Numbered from the stretch's first letter, positions 1-12,479 are shown. The stretch is 64,000 nt of DNA from Nymphaea colorata (GCF_008831285.2 NC_045140.1:16304370-16368369), one strand, 5' to 3'. Notes: a model not told the origin generated them from the sequence alone. Numbers and translations: made by a program.

Positions 1-126
1 ACTTGGTTTCGTCAAAGTGCAGCTGGCATGGCAGAGTGCTTCCGCCGGAAGGCGAGGGTGACATCGACCAATCCCATCGGTAAGAAGTTACAAGAAATCA
101 AGCGGCTTCTAACTGAGGGTGCTTGA
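1..126 (+). CDS. 3' end of an unidentified protein-coding gene (partial)
   Basis: Frame 1 is open from the window edge to a TGA at 124-126 and gives 41 residues ending in KRLLTEGA. The piece is basic, with several Arg and Lys residues and a motif around NPIGKKLQEIKRLL that would form an amphipathic helix. Downstream sequence becomes AT-rich at once, as expected for a 3' UTR. I do not recognise the family. The 5' part lies outside the window, so neither the gene's size nor whether this is a last exon can be judged. A chance open frame of this length is possible but less likely, given the G/C-rich codon composition compared with what follows. Confidence 0.45.
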   Translation, partial: TWFRQSAAGMAECFRRKARVTSTNPIGKKLQEIKRLLTEGA

Positions 127-2107
127 AACTGCCCGGTATTTGGCACTTGGAATTTTTCTTTTCTGGAATTTTTATTCCATCTTTCATTTCTCCCATATTA
201 TTTGATTCGTGATACTTTTGTTCTGCTTATAATTAAGAAGTTAATGTGCAAAAAATTTCTTCCGACACCAAAGTTTGGTATTGAAGTTCCATAATGGCAC
301 TAAAATTCTCAGTATTAAGAACTTTCCATGGAGTTGCTGTTCAAATTCAACTTTCTTGTATTCAAAAGGGCCCCTACAGTCATTTGAAGATAATGGGGAG
401 AAGATTTTATGGATCCCAATCCCAAATAGTTTTGCTCGTGCTTAGGTCATTGACACCCTTGTGAGATTGTTCTTTTCTCCGACCTGAGCTTTTCAGAAAC
501 AAAGATTTCCGGCTCACCCAAACATAACTTAAAAGGTCGTCAGCTATAAACACCCCCTCATGCTTTTCAAGTAGTTTATCTATAATACTCTAAGAAAGGA
601 AAATGTCATAAGCTTCTGGAAAATGTTTCTGGACCGCCCATGAAACTACAAACAATGATTTTCTCCAACCATTATGCATGTGAACTACATACGTAGATTA
701 TTGAAGACACACAAAACAAAGAGAGCATGATTAACATTGAGAAACTTATCTAACCATGATTTTCTTTTATGGATCAAAGCGGTAGTATTTGGATGGTTTA
801 ACAGCAGCATCCCGATTTGTCTTGAGAATGTGACTAAGGCAAGTTATCTACCCTACATGCATGATCTACATACTGACATATTTTTTCTGCATGAGCCTAA
901 CTACGAGATGTTTCTCTTGTTAAGGTACTTAGAAGACAAAAATAATGTGTTCCGCCCAAAACACACGATATGAGATCGAATGCTATTGCGTACTTTGTGA
1001 AATGCATTTTAAGTCAATTATTCTTTTTAACGCAATCCACAAGTATGAAAACCTGGGATTGAGAATAAACACCAAACCGGCTGGTTCGGTCCGCTTATTA
1101 TATAAATTAAACCTCATGAATCTCAAAACGGATTTGTGCCCACAACCATGAATTATATATATATATATAACGAAATCTGAAACCCACTTAATCAGGTCTG
1201 GAATCAGGTATGTGTCATCCAAAACTGCAACAGTAACCTTCCATAGTCTATAGATAAAGAACGTACTTAGTATAAAACTCTTCTTTTGTGTGAAACAAGT
1301 TATGAGCACACCAGAATACGTTTGTTTAAGTGGAAAAGAAGCTTTTTAGAAGCTTAAAAATGGATTATGAAAAAAGTTAAAAGTCTAAATATATATTTTT
1401 CATAAAAATTTTTGAAAAGACCCCAACCCCTCTTCTTTTTTGCTGGCAACTCAATCTCTTGTTTATGTGTATGTGAACATAAGGAATCCAATGGGGTCTA
1501 TCAAACTTGTAGTTACATTTACAAGATCGAAGCTGATTTCATTTAAGATTATGAAGTACTCCAAATATGAGCCGAACGAGTCATGCACTTCCTTCGTCGA
1601 CGAGTTTGCTTCAAGAGAAAAGTCCAAGCGAGAAGAGACCTGTAAATGCACCCCGGAAGAACATGCTCGCAGGTATCTTTTTGGGGTACGTCTTGGTCTG
1701 CTACTCCATAATCGGACGTACGCATGGGCAAACCCTGTTCGGCTCTTGGGCTCCCAGGTTCATGTGGACTTACGTTGAGAAGTATCGACTTGGACACACA
1801 GCAATTGAAAACAATGAAATATTTGATTTGAATATCACTGGAGAAACCACACTCGATTTGATCGCTTCTAAAAGTCTTACAAGCATTTGATAAGAAAATC
1901 CCTTGTTGTAAAACACTTTCATTAAAAAAAACTTGGGAGCTCCGTTTCTTTCGCAGGAACAGCGGCAATATGTCAACAACTGCGTCATATTTTTCGTGGT
2001 GTATGATTGCACCCGACGCATTCCGTTTATTTATCGTTGAAAACACAAAATGCTTCCCTCTCTCTCCCCCCCCCCCCCCCCTCTAAAATCCCTTTCAGTT
2101 TGCATAA
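127..2107. other. intergenic, no supported gene
   Basis: AT-rich spacer. An overlapping pair of open frames occurs around 1549-2046 on both strands; the plus-strand frame 1567-1890 (107 codons) has one hydrophobic stretch but no recognisable domain. A short TA run lies near 1155 and a run of about 14 C at 2067-2081. I see no RNA gene. Confidence 0.5.
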
Positions 2108-2191
2108 ATGGCAATTTTCATACCAGAAATCGAGTCAAATAAACCCAAACCTCTCTTTCTCCCTCTTGCTGTTCACAAACAATTGACATGA
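2108..2191 (+). promoter_or_regulatory. upstream ORF overlapping the GT31 start
   Basis: An ATG at 2108 opens a 27-codon frame whose TGA (2189-2191) overlaps the main ATG (2188-2190) in an ATGA arrangement. If the transcript begins upstream of 2108, ribosomes would meet this ATG first, and main-frame translation would need leaky scanning or re-initiation. The transcription start is not known; no clear TATA box was found. Confidence 0.35.
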
Positions 2192-3183
2192 AAATGGAGG
2201 TCCACCCCAGAAGAAGACACGGGATCATCCGTGTTCTTCTCATCATCTGCTCCTTCTTCTTCGTTGTCGTTGGCGTCGTCCTCATAAACCAGGCCCACAT
2301 CCAGGAGATCATGAAAGAAGGCGATGGTGCTTTCTCCCGTTCAACTGCTGCTAACAACTCCTCGGACTTCCACTTCAGCAATGCCACCATCACCCACCAA
2401 ACAGACCCAACACCAACAATACCAGCTCCCTCCTTCCGTCTCCTAATCGGGGTCTTTACCGACCCCCGCAATTACCTTCACCGCAACTTCCTGCGCCTCG
2501 TCTACGGCACACAGAGGCCGGAGATTTCCGTGATCGACGTAAAATTCGTCTTCTGCAACCTCACCGACGAAGAACAGCAGGTTTTCGTAGCAGTCGAGAT
2601 CATGCGCTTCGATGACATCATCATCCTCAACTGCAACGAAAAGGAAGACGGTGGGAAGACCTACAGTTATTTATCAAGCATGCCGAATATGTTCGACTCC
2701 CCACCGGGGTCTCGGCCGACGCCATACGACTACGTCATGAAGGTAAACGACGATACTTTTGTCCACATAGGTGGGCTGGAGGTGTCGATGAAGAGCATGG
2801 CCCGGGAAGACATGTACTGCGGGTTCCAGTCGGCCTGCCAAAAGATGGACCAGGCTCGGTCTCCCAGCATGGCCTATGTTCTATCATGGGACCTGACCAA
2901 GCTCGTCGGTGGCTCCAGCTATGCGAAGGCTCACCAGGTGGGTCTGCAACAGTTGTTCGCCGGAGATGATGGGCAGAGAGAAGGCCGGCGTGCTGCCAAA
3001 AACAGGTACAGTGGCAAGGCTTACATGTATGACTCTCATGGAACTCACGCTTGTGGACACGAACTCAATCCCAACACCATAGCCATCTATGGGCTAAAGG
3101 ATGAGAGGAAGTGGATTCAGGCGCTCACTTACTTCAACATGACCAGCAATCTCAAGCCTTCCAAGTTTTATCACATCCCCTAG
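2188..3183 (+). CDS. GT31-like glycosyltransferase (beta-1,3-galactosyltransferase, pvg3-like)
   Basis: Single-exon frame of 331 residues with type II Golgi membrane topology: a short basic cytoplasmic tail (residues 1-12, three Arg), one hydrophobic anchor (about 13-34), a Ser/Thr/Asn-rich stem, then the catalytic domain from about residue 84. Family signs are RLLIGVFTDPRNYLHR near the start of the domain, YDYVMKVNDDTFV with the acidic metal/nucleotide-sugar site (N187-D189), AYVLSWDL, an acidic pair in FAGDDG where relatives usually have ED, and a C-terminal block ending LKPSKFYHIP. The family transfers hexose, usually galactose, to glycoprotein or glycan acceptors; donor and acceptor here are inferred only. 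Length fits plant relatives of about 330-345 residues. The ATG at 2188 is chosen because it places the basic tail just before the anchor. Confidence 0.8.
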   Translation: MKMEVHPRRRHGIIRVLLIICSFFFVVVGVVLINQAHIQEIMKEGDGAFSRSTAANNSSDFHFSNATITHQTDPTPTIPAPSFRLLIGVFTDPRNYLHRNFLRLVYGTQRPEISVIDVKFVFCNLTDEEQQVFVAVEIMRFDDIIILNCNEKEDGGKTYSYLSSMPNMFDSPPGSRPTPYDYVMKVNDDTFVHIGGLEVSMKSMAREDMYCGFQSACQKMDQARSPSMAYVLSWDLTKLVGGSSYAKAHQVGLQQLFAGDDGQREGRRAAKNRYSGKAYMYDSHGTHACGHELNPNTIAIYGLKDERKWIQALTYFNMTSNLKPSKFYHIP

Positions 3184-6100
3184 TGCTCTTTTCATCACAC
3201 CGATTAAATTTCCTCTGCGTTTTTCGCTTTAGAAGCTTTGGTTGAGCCAGTTCTCCGTTGTGGTTTCGAAGTGATTAGTGCCCATTAGATCAAAGCTAAA
3301 GATGCCAATGCCATAGTTCCGCCTCCATTGAAAAGAAAGAAGAAGTAAACCCGAAGCATAGGTATGTACATCTACGGTGAATGCTGTAACTGTAACCATG
3401 TGCAACTTCTTGGATCTCGGACCAGTGAATGTTTTTAAATTTGTGGCGTAAAATTGCTTCCATTAGAAGCGCCAAAAGTTGCAAGTTGGTTATATATTCA
3501 CACTCAACACATTGGGATGCCCAGTATGACGAAAGGGCCCCAAAAACGAACGCAGAAAATGGGAAAACAAAAAATTCGTTCTCTCGTTTTGCCCATGGTG
3601 TGTTAGATCGAGCTGCTTGCACCAAGGAAATGCCTGCAATGAACATGCGTACGAAAAACAATGGAGGTGGTGGTTTTCAGAAAAGAAAGGCATGTTAAGG
3701 GAAAACACAAACAGCATTCGGCTTAAAACCCCTCACACTATACGCCCTTATAAGATTCTTGTCTGCTTCCTAGATAAAAGAACGTTTAGTTTAATACCTT
3801 TTTTTTTTTTTTTACTTTTATTTATTTTTCTTTTATTCAATGTACAGCTCCTCCTTTCCACTTATTTGGAATGTTTTGATCATTTTGCACCGACGTACTC
3901 AATTTTTCATGCTGGCACATGTAACAGCTTAGGTGTCAAATAGATCTACTTGTGTTTGACCCCCCAAACCACCTCATACTGCTAATAAGTAAGTGGTAAA
4001 GGCATTTTAACAACTACTTACAAGCATTTCCAAATAATCGCTACATAGTGAGAGGGGTTCTTTGCATTTATAATGTACATGCCAAATAAGAGTTTTATCT
4101 GTGAACATAGAAATAATTGCACTTTCTTTATCGACTAAGAACTTTTAGAGAATGTTTGCTAAGAAGGAAGTGCATGACTCGTTGGTGCACAAGTACTTAT
4201 AATGCAGGCGATCGATAAAAAAGTTAGAGGAATATAATGTGATCATCTCTAGTATTTAGCCCTGATGACCTAGAAATTAACACTAGTATTTCTTGAGACA
4301 AAATTAAATACATGGTATGTACTTTTAGACGATGTATTTGGACAGCATGTACTTTAAAAACACAACGTTTTTCTTATCAAATACCCTCGTTAAGTTCTTG
4401 GCCATTTAATTAGGCTTGTCCCTTGACGGTAAGAAGAAAAATCTCGCTTGCCAACAAAAACACAGAAGATATTACTAGATATTGATCTGATGGCCTTTCT
4501 CCAATTTGAACGTCCTCAGTACTCGAACCCTTTTGACGGGAGTTGATATTATAAAGATAGGATGCTGCGCTGGCCTGACCTTCAAGTGCATCGTCATTGA
4601 ACCATGGGGGAAAAGCTAGTCCGAGATAGAGTGTCTCAAGGCCCTTATAACCCTCTCATTATCATGATCTCTTGCTCTCTTGGTAGTGGGACAAGTATTT
4701 CTGGAAAATCAAATGTTTTACTAAGAAAATGGTGGAGGTTCTCTACCATGCTTGAATGAGGCGCATCCGGTCAAGGTAGGAGGCTTACCTCACATTGTCC
4801 GTCAAACATCCAAAGCGGAAGAAGGCCTACTGGACAAAACGTCTGAGATGTCGTTCATTCACCGTTTAAGATGCCTCAAAGTGCGACAGAAATTCCACAA
4901 CATATTAACTTCTACCGCGGTTTGGAAGAACAGAAGAAGACGTCATGACTAGACTACCATGTTTGAGTTCCAATGTGGAGCGGACGATGATTGATAAGAA
5001 CACTGTATTCTTCAAATATCTTTTAACTTGTTTATAGAAATATAGTGTCATTATGTACAACATTTTAAGACTATCATATATATATATTTTCTGGAACAAG
5101 AACATAATGTTCATATAACATGTTCTATTAGTACAATGTTCACCTTGTTAAAAGCTCTTTAAGAAACAAAAGTGTTCGACATGAAGCCAAATGCTTTTTA
5201 ATTTCTATGTGCTCTACTATTCCCTCCCTTCCACTCCCGTTTTTCACGTGACGTTCGTTACTCTCTCTCCCCCACAGAATGTGTACAAAGCTAGGCTGCC
5301 ATTTACGGATCGATGCAGATGCGAGTCTGGCTAGTCGCTACCACACCAAGCGCAAGAATGATTTTAGTGAGAGAAGGATGTCACTAAAGGTGCTTCCTCC
5401 TGCAGCACTACTGGACAAGCAGAAGCCGTCCACTGATCAGGCCACGGCTGTTTCCCACCTTGCTAGAGTCCAGGATAAAGATCTACATGGCCTTTCCTCT
5501 CCTTTTTTTTGAACTCTGCCAAATGTTCTCCTTTAAAAGCTGAAGCTTGACCAGGGATTCTGCCTATCACGCCAAAACCGGAACACGGCATCCAGTGCGC
5601 AGCCACGTGTTCCTATCTGTCGTTTGTGTGGGACTTGGGCCGGAACTCCGGCCGCGTTCTTGCGCTTTCAGAAAAGCTAGAAAAGCCATGCCCCTGATAT
5701 CAATCGTCTACGTCCGCACCTGATCTGATCTTCTGCTCGTAAGTCATGGCTGCAGTCCCATCTTCCTCCTATGCCCGGACCTCCGTTTATCCAGATTCCA
5801 GCACTCTGTCCAGAGTCTAGTAATAGAGTGGAGGATTTAATTTATCAGGATGAGACATCTCCCCATTTTACCGGTTATTCAGTAGATTTGACAATTATTT
5901 GCAATATAACACTTCGACTACTTGCTCGGAATTTGCGTCATCCGATAGAAGCACATCGATCTCCGTATCTATTATTTGTTAGCTGACAGTCTTGCAGAAG
6001 GATATATATCACACCTGCATATTCATGCATGTTCCCTTAGGCGTTGGACCTGCCTTTTATCAGCCGAACTTTTTCGCAAATCTTATCTCTTCGGCCCCAT

Positions 6101-6386
6101 TTCAGATTTCATACAGTACATTAATGTCTGATCTTTGAAAAAGAAAGGGAAAAACTTTCACCGACTGAATTGGCGTTTTGTAATGCACTCTGGAAGATTC
6201 TGCCAGTTCGATTGATCCCCAAAATAATGCGCTTGAACGTGATCAGGGGCAGTGGGTCGCCTGACCTTTCGTCTTGATAAGGACTTGAACTTCGCTTTAG
6301 AACATCACATGCACGAACCCGAACCACGTGAACAAAAGGATTCATTTGGGAACAGCTTCGATCATTGTACCAGAGAGAGTTTGCAG
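3184..6386. other. intergenic, no supported gene
   Basis: The first 100-200 bp is probably the 3' UTR of the glycosyltransferase. The rest is AT-rich, with short frames on both strands lacking family features. A T-rich tract lies at about 3799-3840. Around 5590-5830 the sequence is more G/C-rich and has a CACGTG G-box core (in GCCACGTGTT) and a short frame starting MAAVPSSSYAR; this could be a gene relic but cannot be assigned. Confidence 0.5.
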
Positions 6387-6731
6387 GTTTGAGGTGAAAT
6401 CGCCATCATAATATGTTTCTATAGGAAAGGGTTAAACCCTTATAAAAAATAAAGTTTTTGATCAAAATAGTAATGTATCAAACCTAAAAAACCCTTAACT
6501 ATTTCAGTAAAACGAATCAAAACACTTTTACCATTAAACTATACCCGCTACATTTGAACTGTTTGAGGCAAAATCGCCATCATAATCTCTTTTTATACGA
6601 AAGGGTTAAACCCTTATAAAGTTTTTGATCCAAATATGAATGAATCAAACTTAAAGAACCCATAACTGTTTAAGTTGGTAACAGAACGAATCACACGTTT
6701 ACCACTAAACCATACCCGCTACATTTGAACT
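6387..6731. repeat. tandem duplication, two ~172-bp units
   Basis: Unit 1 (6387-6560) and unit 2 (6561-6731) both start with GTTTGAGG, carry ATCGCCATCATAAT and GGGTTAAACCCTTATAAA, and end with ACCCGCTACATTTGAAC. They differ by scattered substitutions and small indels, so the duplication is not recent. GGGTTAAACCC inside each unit is a short palindrome. No coding potential was seen. Confidence 0.85.
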
Positions 6732-9700
6732 TAGCTTGGTTTTGTGAATGGTGGTTATACCTCCAAAAATAGGGTAATTAGCGCGAACCAACGGCAATAA
6801 ATACAGGCAAAGTTGTCTTTGCCCCACAGATGTTTTAGTTGCAGTTGGTGCTGTTGGTGTATGAAACTTGATCCATATGAAACACTCGTATGCAATACCG
6901 CAGATCCATTTATGTAAGGGCATTTATGTCATTTTATATAAATGCAGGTTTGCCCTAATCCTTATGTTGTGAGGGGGGCCGCAGTTTCTTTTTTGGTCTT
7001 CTTTTTGTTGAGAGCGTCTGTGTTCATCTGAGAGTAAATAGTGAAAGATATCATGGACGTATGAGATTATTGCTCCGAACCACGTAAATCTTTGTATTCT
7101 TCCTTGTTGCTTCTATCCTCTTCTTGAAAGTGCGAGAAGAGAGACTTGTGTGTTGTTCTTAATAGGTGCACTAAGACAATGGCCAAAAAGTTCGTGATCA
7201 AGGTCCACACATCTACACAGGGCTGGTCAAAGAGCTTCACTTGAGAACTTGAATGGCCTCTGGAATGTCTGGGAGACTGGGAGGAATAAGCAGAAACAAA
7301 GCCCTACATTTTTTTATTCATATTATGAACTCCACAGCTCAACAAATGGTCACGAACACTTGTGCGAGACTTATCTGCTGCCAAGATCGGGCTTGTCGTA
7401 TTGCAGGTACCCCGAGTTTGCTTTTTCACATTGCAAATTATAACGAAAATGGTTCACTTTCTTTTCTTTTTTTTTTCTGCATAAGGAGATAGATAGATAG
7501 ACGAAAATGCAAGTTTTTTGGAGAACTTGCCGAGGATAGTTCACGATATGCAGTCAAAAAGAGAGACCCGGTAGGCTGAAATAAAGAGTAAACCTCACAT
7601 TATCAGCAGCCCCTTAATCGATCGGAGATGAAAAAGTAGATGAAGCTACAAAATCATATGCAGCTTCATTATTGGAAGAAAAACTGTTCTTATTTGTTTA
7701 TACACAAATGACAAAACAAATGAGGAATCTCTCGCTTCCCCACAATTGCCAATTTAGCAAGGCGGTTGAAGATTTCACAGGGTAAAAGAAACAGCTAACC
7801 GGAAGGCCGAAGCCTGCAGTGACCTGCTGACAATTACCAGATTTCACCTTAAGCGTACGATAGTGAAGCGAAAGAAACGGCCAAGTCTTAGATGAAAAGG
7901 AAGGAAAGGACCGTCCTGAGTGTACCTTCACCATGCTATGACTCCCTGAAACTACTCACTCAATCAGCATTCCAACTTTGTTTCCTTTTTCACCGCCCGG
8001 AAACATTTCACTGCTTCTCAAGTTCTCGTTCAATTTCGATGTTTCTCATACATAAATAATGCTTAAATTGCATTTCACTCCGACAGTGCATGCATACTCT
8101 TCCTTTTAATGGCAGAGGGTGACCTTACACCATCAAGCATTATGAGAAGAACACATTGTAAAAACTCATGCAACAGATTCGAATTATTCAACTTTCGACA
8201 CCCGTCACACTTAGTATTTTAAATAATTTTTTCATTTTTGGACAGCTAAATATCTTCAGATCAGATTTTGTCCGGTGAAAACAGCAATTACCTGAAAAGA
8301 AATTCCGAACTCCGAACCGTTCACATTTGTTTTTTAGCCATTGGTGTACCAACCAAACAGATCTAGCCAATAAAAGAACTACAGGCCACCAGAGCGAATA
8401 GTGAAGCTAAGGATGCCCAACTGATTCACATGGTGCATGCCAAACCATCTGCCTTTAGTACTTTCCATTAGGCTCGAATCACCTCAATTAATGTTCTACC
8501 CTGAGTGTCGTGGCATTATGGAGCAGTAGAACTAGCAAACCTACAAGGTGCTTCCATGATCAGTTTCTGATTTGTAGCTACCTTTATGCAGAAATGCAAC
8601 TATAATATTTGATTATTTTGGCAGTCGCCTCAGCTGCACATGTACCCCTCATATCCTGATAAAATAAGTTCAAACAGGATATGCTAATTAAATTCATATC
8701 CTCGCAACAGCCTGCAGAAAACCCTCGCAAAGGTTGGACACCACATCCTCCTATGATTGAACATCTGAGAAAAGTAGCACGAACACACTCGCAAACAAAA
8801 GTGGGGTGAAGCTCAAAGCGTTGCCTAAACGTAGTACTCACCGCCAGAGATTAGGGTATCAAATAATCATAATGGATACATGAGTGCATGAGTTCAAGTA
8901 AAGTTTGTGAACGAAATAAGAAATAAAAGATCTCTAGCATGTATATACGCATTAGATACTGCTTCAACGAATCAATTTGAACATCTTAATAAACGAATTG
9001 AAGGATAGGGTTAAAGACAAGCACTATCGTTGGTGAGTCACCTGCACGTGCACTCTTGGTGGACAGGGGGATGGATATAATAAAGTCAAATTGATTGTGC
9101 TAGATTTTTTTGGTATATAATCTCCATGTTGCTTGGTCAAACACAAAGTGACAAGTTATTTATCAGATCAAAGGAACGCTTTTTAGCCTCAATGAGCACT
9201 AGGTCGGTGCTAAAGATGGACCTCATGCATGACAGCGCAAGATTATGGATGCGTATAAAACTTCTGTCGTTTTAAATATTGTAAATGGCTATAAAGCTAG
9301 CACTAACCGAGACACTACAGCATCATTTGACGTAGTTAAATATGATATTTCCACATCACTTCAGGCAGAAGGGGGAGCGATTTGAACGAACATGATCATT
9401 TTCTCGACCTAACACACACATATATACACATATAATTGAAACATCTACTGGAAAATTGTGAGAATGGTCAGTTCAGGGGCAGAGGTTTGAAAGGAAGAAC
9501 ATGTGGAATGCGTCCTGGACAGCTATAGCTCTCAGAGTGGCAGGGCAAGTACTGGGACTGTGCTGATACACTTTAACCAGTTTCAGAGAAATACAGGTCC
9601 ATCGCGCTGAGCACCAGCAGGCAGAGGAACTCATGCGAGCCACATTGCCGACTCAAGTCGGTCGCCAGTCGAATGCGTAAAGACCCGTACGCCAACCGCG

Positions 9701-10841
9701 GGTTCACAAAAATGTCACGAGGTTTGGCCAAGTTGACTGGCCACATATAAATAAAATTTTGAATGGGTAAAATGTTGGGTGCAAAGCAGGAAGACGAAAT
9801 GGACGAAATGCTTCAAGAATGTTTGTCACAAACACTGAACACAGTAGTTCAGTATTAAAACCGAACGATATAAACAAAGGGACGTGAATATCCGAGAAGC
9901 AGAAACAAATTAGATTTTTTAACAGGTAAAACAGAGAAATGCCAAAATGGTTACGCGGCGGAGGAACAGTGGACACAGACCAAGATCTTGCACCACCCAA
10001 AAGTGAGACGAAAGACAAACCTCAACTACGAGAGAAAATGACGAAGGAACACGGGAGTATATTTCTTGTATCGGGTTTTAATATTTCTTGTAAGACAAAT
10101 AATGCTCCATAAGCAAACCACGTTCTGTTTTCAGGGAATGGTCCGAGAATCCATGTCCTTCCAAGAAAACCAGGACCTTGGGGAACCCCGTCTTTCAATG
10201 AAGTGTGCCGCCATTGAAGCGTCTAGGTTTATAACTTCCATACATCACTTGCCATAACCCTTTGGAACATCCTATAGCGCGAAGGAAACGTCCAGGATCA
10301 TTTGCTTACCAACTTTCAGAACCTGGTCCACCGACTAAACAGAATGTTTTAAGAGTCCCCATTTGGTGAAGTGCAAAGCAGAGCAAGAGGAGAAACTAAT
10401 TCTTAGTCATGAGCAAAACCACTTAAAAGAGTAAAAAGGAGAACCATAAGGCAATAGTGCCATAGAGAACAGAAACAGAGGACGAGCTCTGTAGCTGTTT
10501 TCAAAATCGAAAGACCACCCAAGGTACAGCAATTATCTGAATTGGTGGCCTCAATACGATGAGCGATCACCATCCAAGCACACCAACACCATGGCTCCAT
10601 CCCCCATTGAAAACGCATATCCCATCTCCCCCAAAATCAACATTATCCACCAGCACAGAAAAGGACCAAACCGTCCCTTCAGCTTTCTGACAAGCCAAAA
10701 TTTGTAAACAGCAGAAGCCAAGATAAGATGGAACAAAATGGGGAGAAGAGAAGAAGAAAATGAACAAGAAGAAGGAGGAAAGCGGGAGAACATAATATTG
10801 GAGCCAAACCAATGGATTCACAAGCACTAACACAAATTAAG
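6732..10841. other. intergenic, no supported gene
   Basis: Only short frames without family features. A frame beginning MAKKFVIKVHTS (7180-7245) vaguely resembles the start of small heavy-metal-binding proteins but stops after about 20 codons. There is a GATA-type repeat near 7486-7500 and a T tract near 7463. The right end, about 10560-10841, is probably the 3' UTR of the minus-strand AAA ATPase. Confidence 0.5.
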
Positions 10842-12347
10842 TCACTTCTTCTCTCCAAAGTCCCCTTCCTCAAAACCCCCACCCTTCTCATCCTGCACCC
10901 TCTCCTCAGAGAACGTCTCCAACGCCCTCTTCTCCTGCTCCTCCTGTTCCTCCTCCCTGGCCTCCTCACCGTTTATTCTCCTCTCCCTCCTAGTCTTGAA
11001 CTGAGTCAGCAGCTCTTCTAAAGCCTTGCCAGGATCGTGCCGATTCCTGATCAGCACCTCGCTTATGTCTGCCGGCGTCATCCGTGCTCCATCCACCACC
11101 TTCGCCATCTCCGCCACCCTCTCGTCGTCGCTGGCTTCTACGCCGACGTAGTTCCTCAGAAGGATCTTGAGCGCCTCGAAGGAGCAATACCCCATGTGGA
11201 TGTGCATATCCATCCGTCCACAGCGCAGCAGCGCCGGGTCCAGCTTCTCGATGTGATTGGTGGTGAAGACAAAGAGTCGCTCGCTCCCGCAGCACGACCA
11301 CAGCCCGTCGGTGAAGTTGAGCAGGCCAGAAAGCGTCACCGAGTTGGAAGACGCGGCGTCGTCGTCGGCGGCCGACGGCAGAGGTCGGCGATGCTGATAG
11401 TGGTTGTGGCGACGTGGGGAGCGGTCGGCGACGAGGCTGACTGAGCAATCGATATCCTCGATGACAACGATGGACTTGCTGGTGGTGCGCATGAGTAGGC
11501 GGCGGAGGTCGGAATTGGTGCGGACCTCCGAGAGCTCGAGGTCGAAAACGTCGTAGCCGAGGAAGTTAGCCATCGCGGCGATCATGCTGGATTTCCCGGT
11601 GCCGGGAGGGCCGTAGAGGAGATAGCCACGCTTCCAGGAACGTCCGGTCTTGCTGTAGAAGGACTCGCCGTCGGCGAAGTCTCGGAGGTCTGCCATTATG
11701 GCCGACTTCAGGTTGGGGTCCATGGCGAGGGTGTCGAAGGTGGACGGGTGTTTGAAGGGGACGGACTCCCAGGGATTGCCTCTGGAGTCGATGCCTCCCG
11801 TGCGGGAATGTGTGTGGAGAAGGCGTTCTTGGCTGCCTCTCCGGATGCAGGAGGATACCTCCATGATGTGATCGAGGTAGGAGGTGAGGAAGAGAGGGCG
11901 GTGCTTCTTGTGGATGCGGAGGACGAAGGAGCGACGCTCGTCGGGGTGGGGCCGCCATGAGAAGGGTTGAGGGGCGCGAGGAGTGACGACGTGCTCCCAA
12001 ACGGCGGGGGCGCCGCGGAAGGAGTCGACGAGGCGGTCATTGGAAGGGAGGCCGAGGGTGAAGGAGGAGGAGTTGACGGGGCGGGAGAGGGAGACGCGGG
12101 TGCCTGATAGCGCAGCTGCGCCGTGGCTAAGGTACAGCTGCACCGCCGAGTAGAGCTCGTTGGTGTTGACGCCGTCGGTCTCCGCGATGTCGTAGTAGGA
12201 GTACGAGGAGAAGAAGGAGATCGTGCGAGACATGAAGCGGGAGATAAGGAGGCGGAGCTCCGGCGGGAGTAATGTGCTCAGGATGGTCTGGAAAAGGGCA
12301 AGGACGCCCACAGCCGACGCAAGCGAAGCCCACAGCTGCGTGCTCAT
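10842..12347 (-). CDS. AAA-ATPase, ASD/BCS1-like plant clade
   Basis: Single-exon frame of 501 residues, typical of the plant ASD-type AAA ATPases (At5g57480/AATP1-like) related to mitochondrial BCS1. Order: an N-terminal hydrophobic segment (about 8-28), the AAA-associated ASD domain (about 29-130), a linker with WESVPFKHPSTFDTLAMDP, then the AAA core. Walker A is GPPGTGKS at 246-253 and Walker B IVVIEDID at 293-300; a sensor region (FTTNHIEKLDPALLRCGRMD) follows at about 361-380. A charged E/R/K-rich tail (about 452-501) is of low complexity. The protein should be a membrane-anchored ATP-driven chaperone or remodeller in mitochondrion or ER; members are often stress- or ABA-responsive. The ATG begins MSTQLWASLASA, right before the anchor. 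Strong G/C bias at third positions contrasts with the surroundings. Confidence 0.92.
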   Translation of the reverse strand: MSTQLWASLASAVGVLALFQTILSTLLPPELRLLISRFMSRTISFFSSYSYYDIAETDGVNTNELYSAVQLYLSHGAAALSGTRVSLSRPVNSSSFTLGLPSNDRLVDSFRGAPAVWEHVVTPRAPQPFSWRPHPDERRSFVLRIHKKHRPLFLTSYLDHIMEVSSCIRRGSQERLLHTHSRTGGIDSRGNPWESVPFKHPSTFDTLAMDPNLKSAIMADLRDFADGESFYSKTGRSWKRGYLLYGPPGTGKSSMIAAMANFLGYDVFDLELSEVRTNSDLRRLLMRTTSKSIVVIEDIDCSVSLVADRSPRRHNHYQHRRPLPSAADDDAASSNSVTLSGLLNFTDGLWSCCGSERLFVFTTNHIEKLDPALLRCGRMDMHIHMGYCSFEALKILLRNYVGVEASDDERVAEMAKVVDGARMTPADISEVLIRNRHDPGKALEELLTQFKTRRERRINGEEAREEEQEEQEKRALETFSEERVQDEKGGGFEEGDFGEKK

Positions 12348-12461
12348 CGTCCTTCTATTTTTCGCTTGGTCAGTGTCAACCTCGCTGCTTTGGCACTCCC
12401 TCTACTCAGTTTAGCTTACAGGAAACACTGAATGAAGAAGATGGCTGCCGCTGCACAGAGA

Positions 12462-12479
12462 GAGAGAGAGAGAGAGAGA
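12462..12479. repeat. (GA)n microsatellite in the 5' leader of the AAA ATPase
   Basis: About nine GA repeats, read as (TC)n on the gene's strand, between the TATA box at 12538-12545 and the ATG at 12347. Pyrimidine-rich CT leaders of this kind are common in plant 5' UTRs. Confidence 0.8.

Noticed and set aside
1549-2046. 165-codon minus-strand open frame
   Set aside because: It overlaps a plus-strand frame, begins without a convincing start and shows no domain; likely chance.
7180-7245. Start of a heavy-metal-binding small protein (MAKKFVIKV)
   Set aside because: Stops after about 20 codons, lacks CxxC and has no follow-on exon that I can identify.
10990-12040. Several long frames antisense or out of phase with the AAA ATPase
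   Set aside because: They are shadows of the G/C-rich coding exon, with Arg/Pro/Ala-rich translations and no domain.
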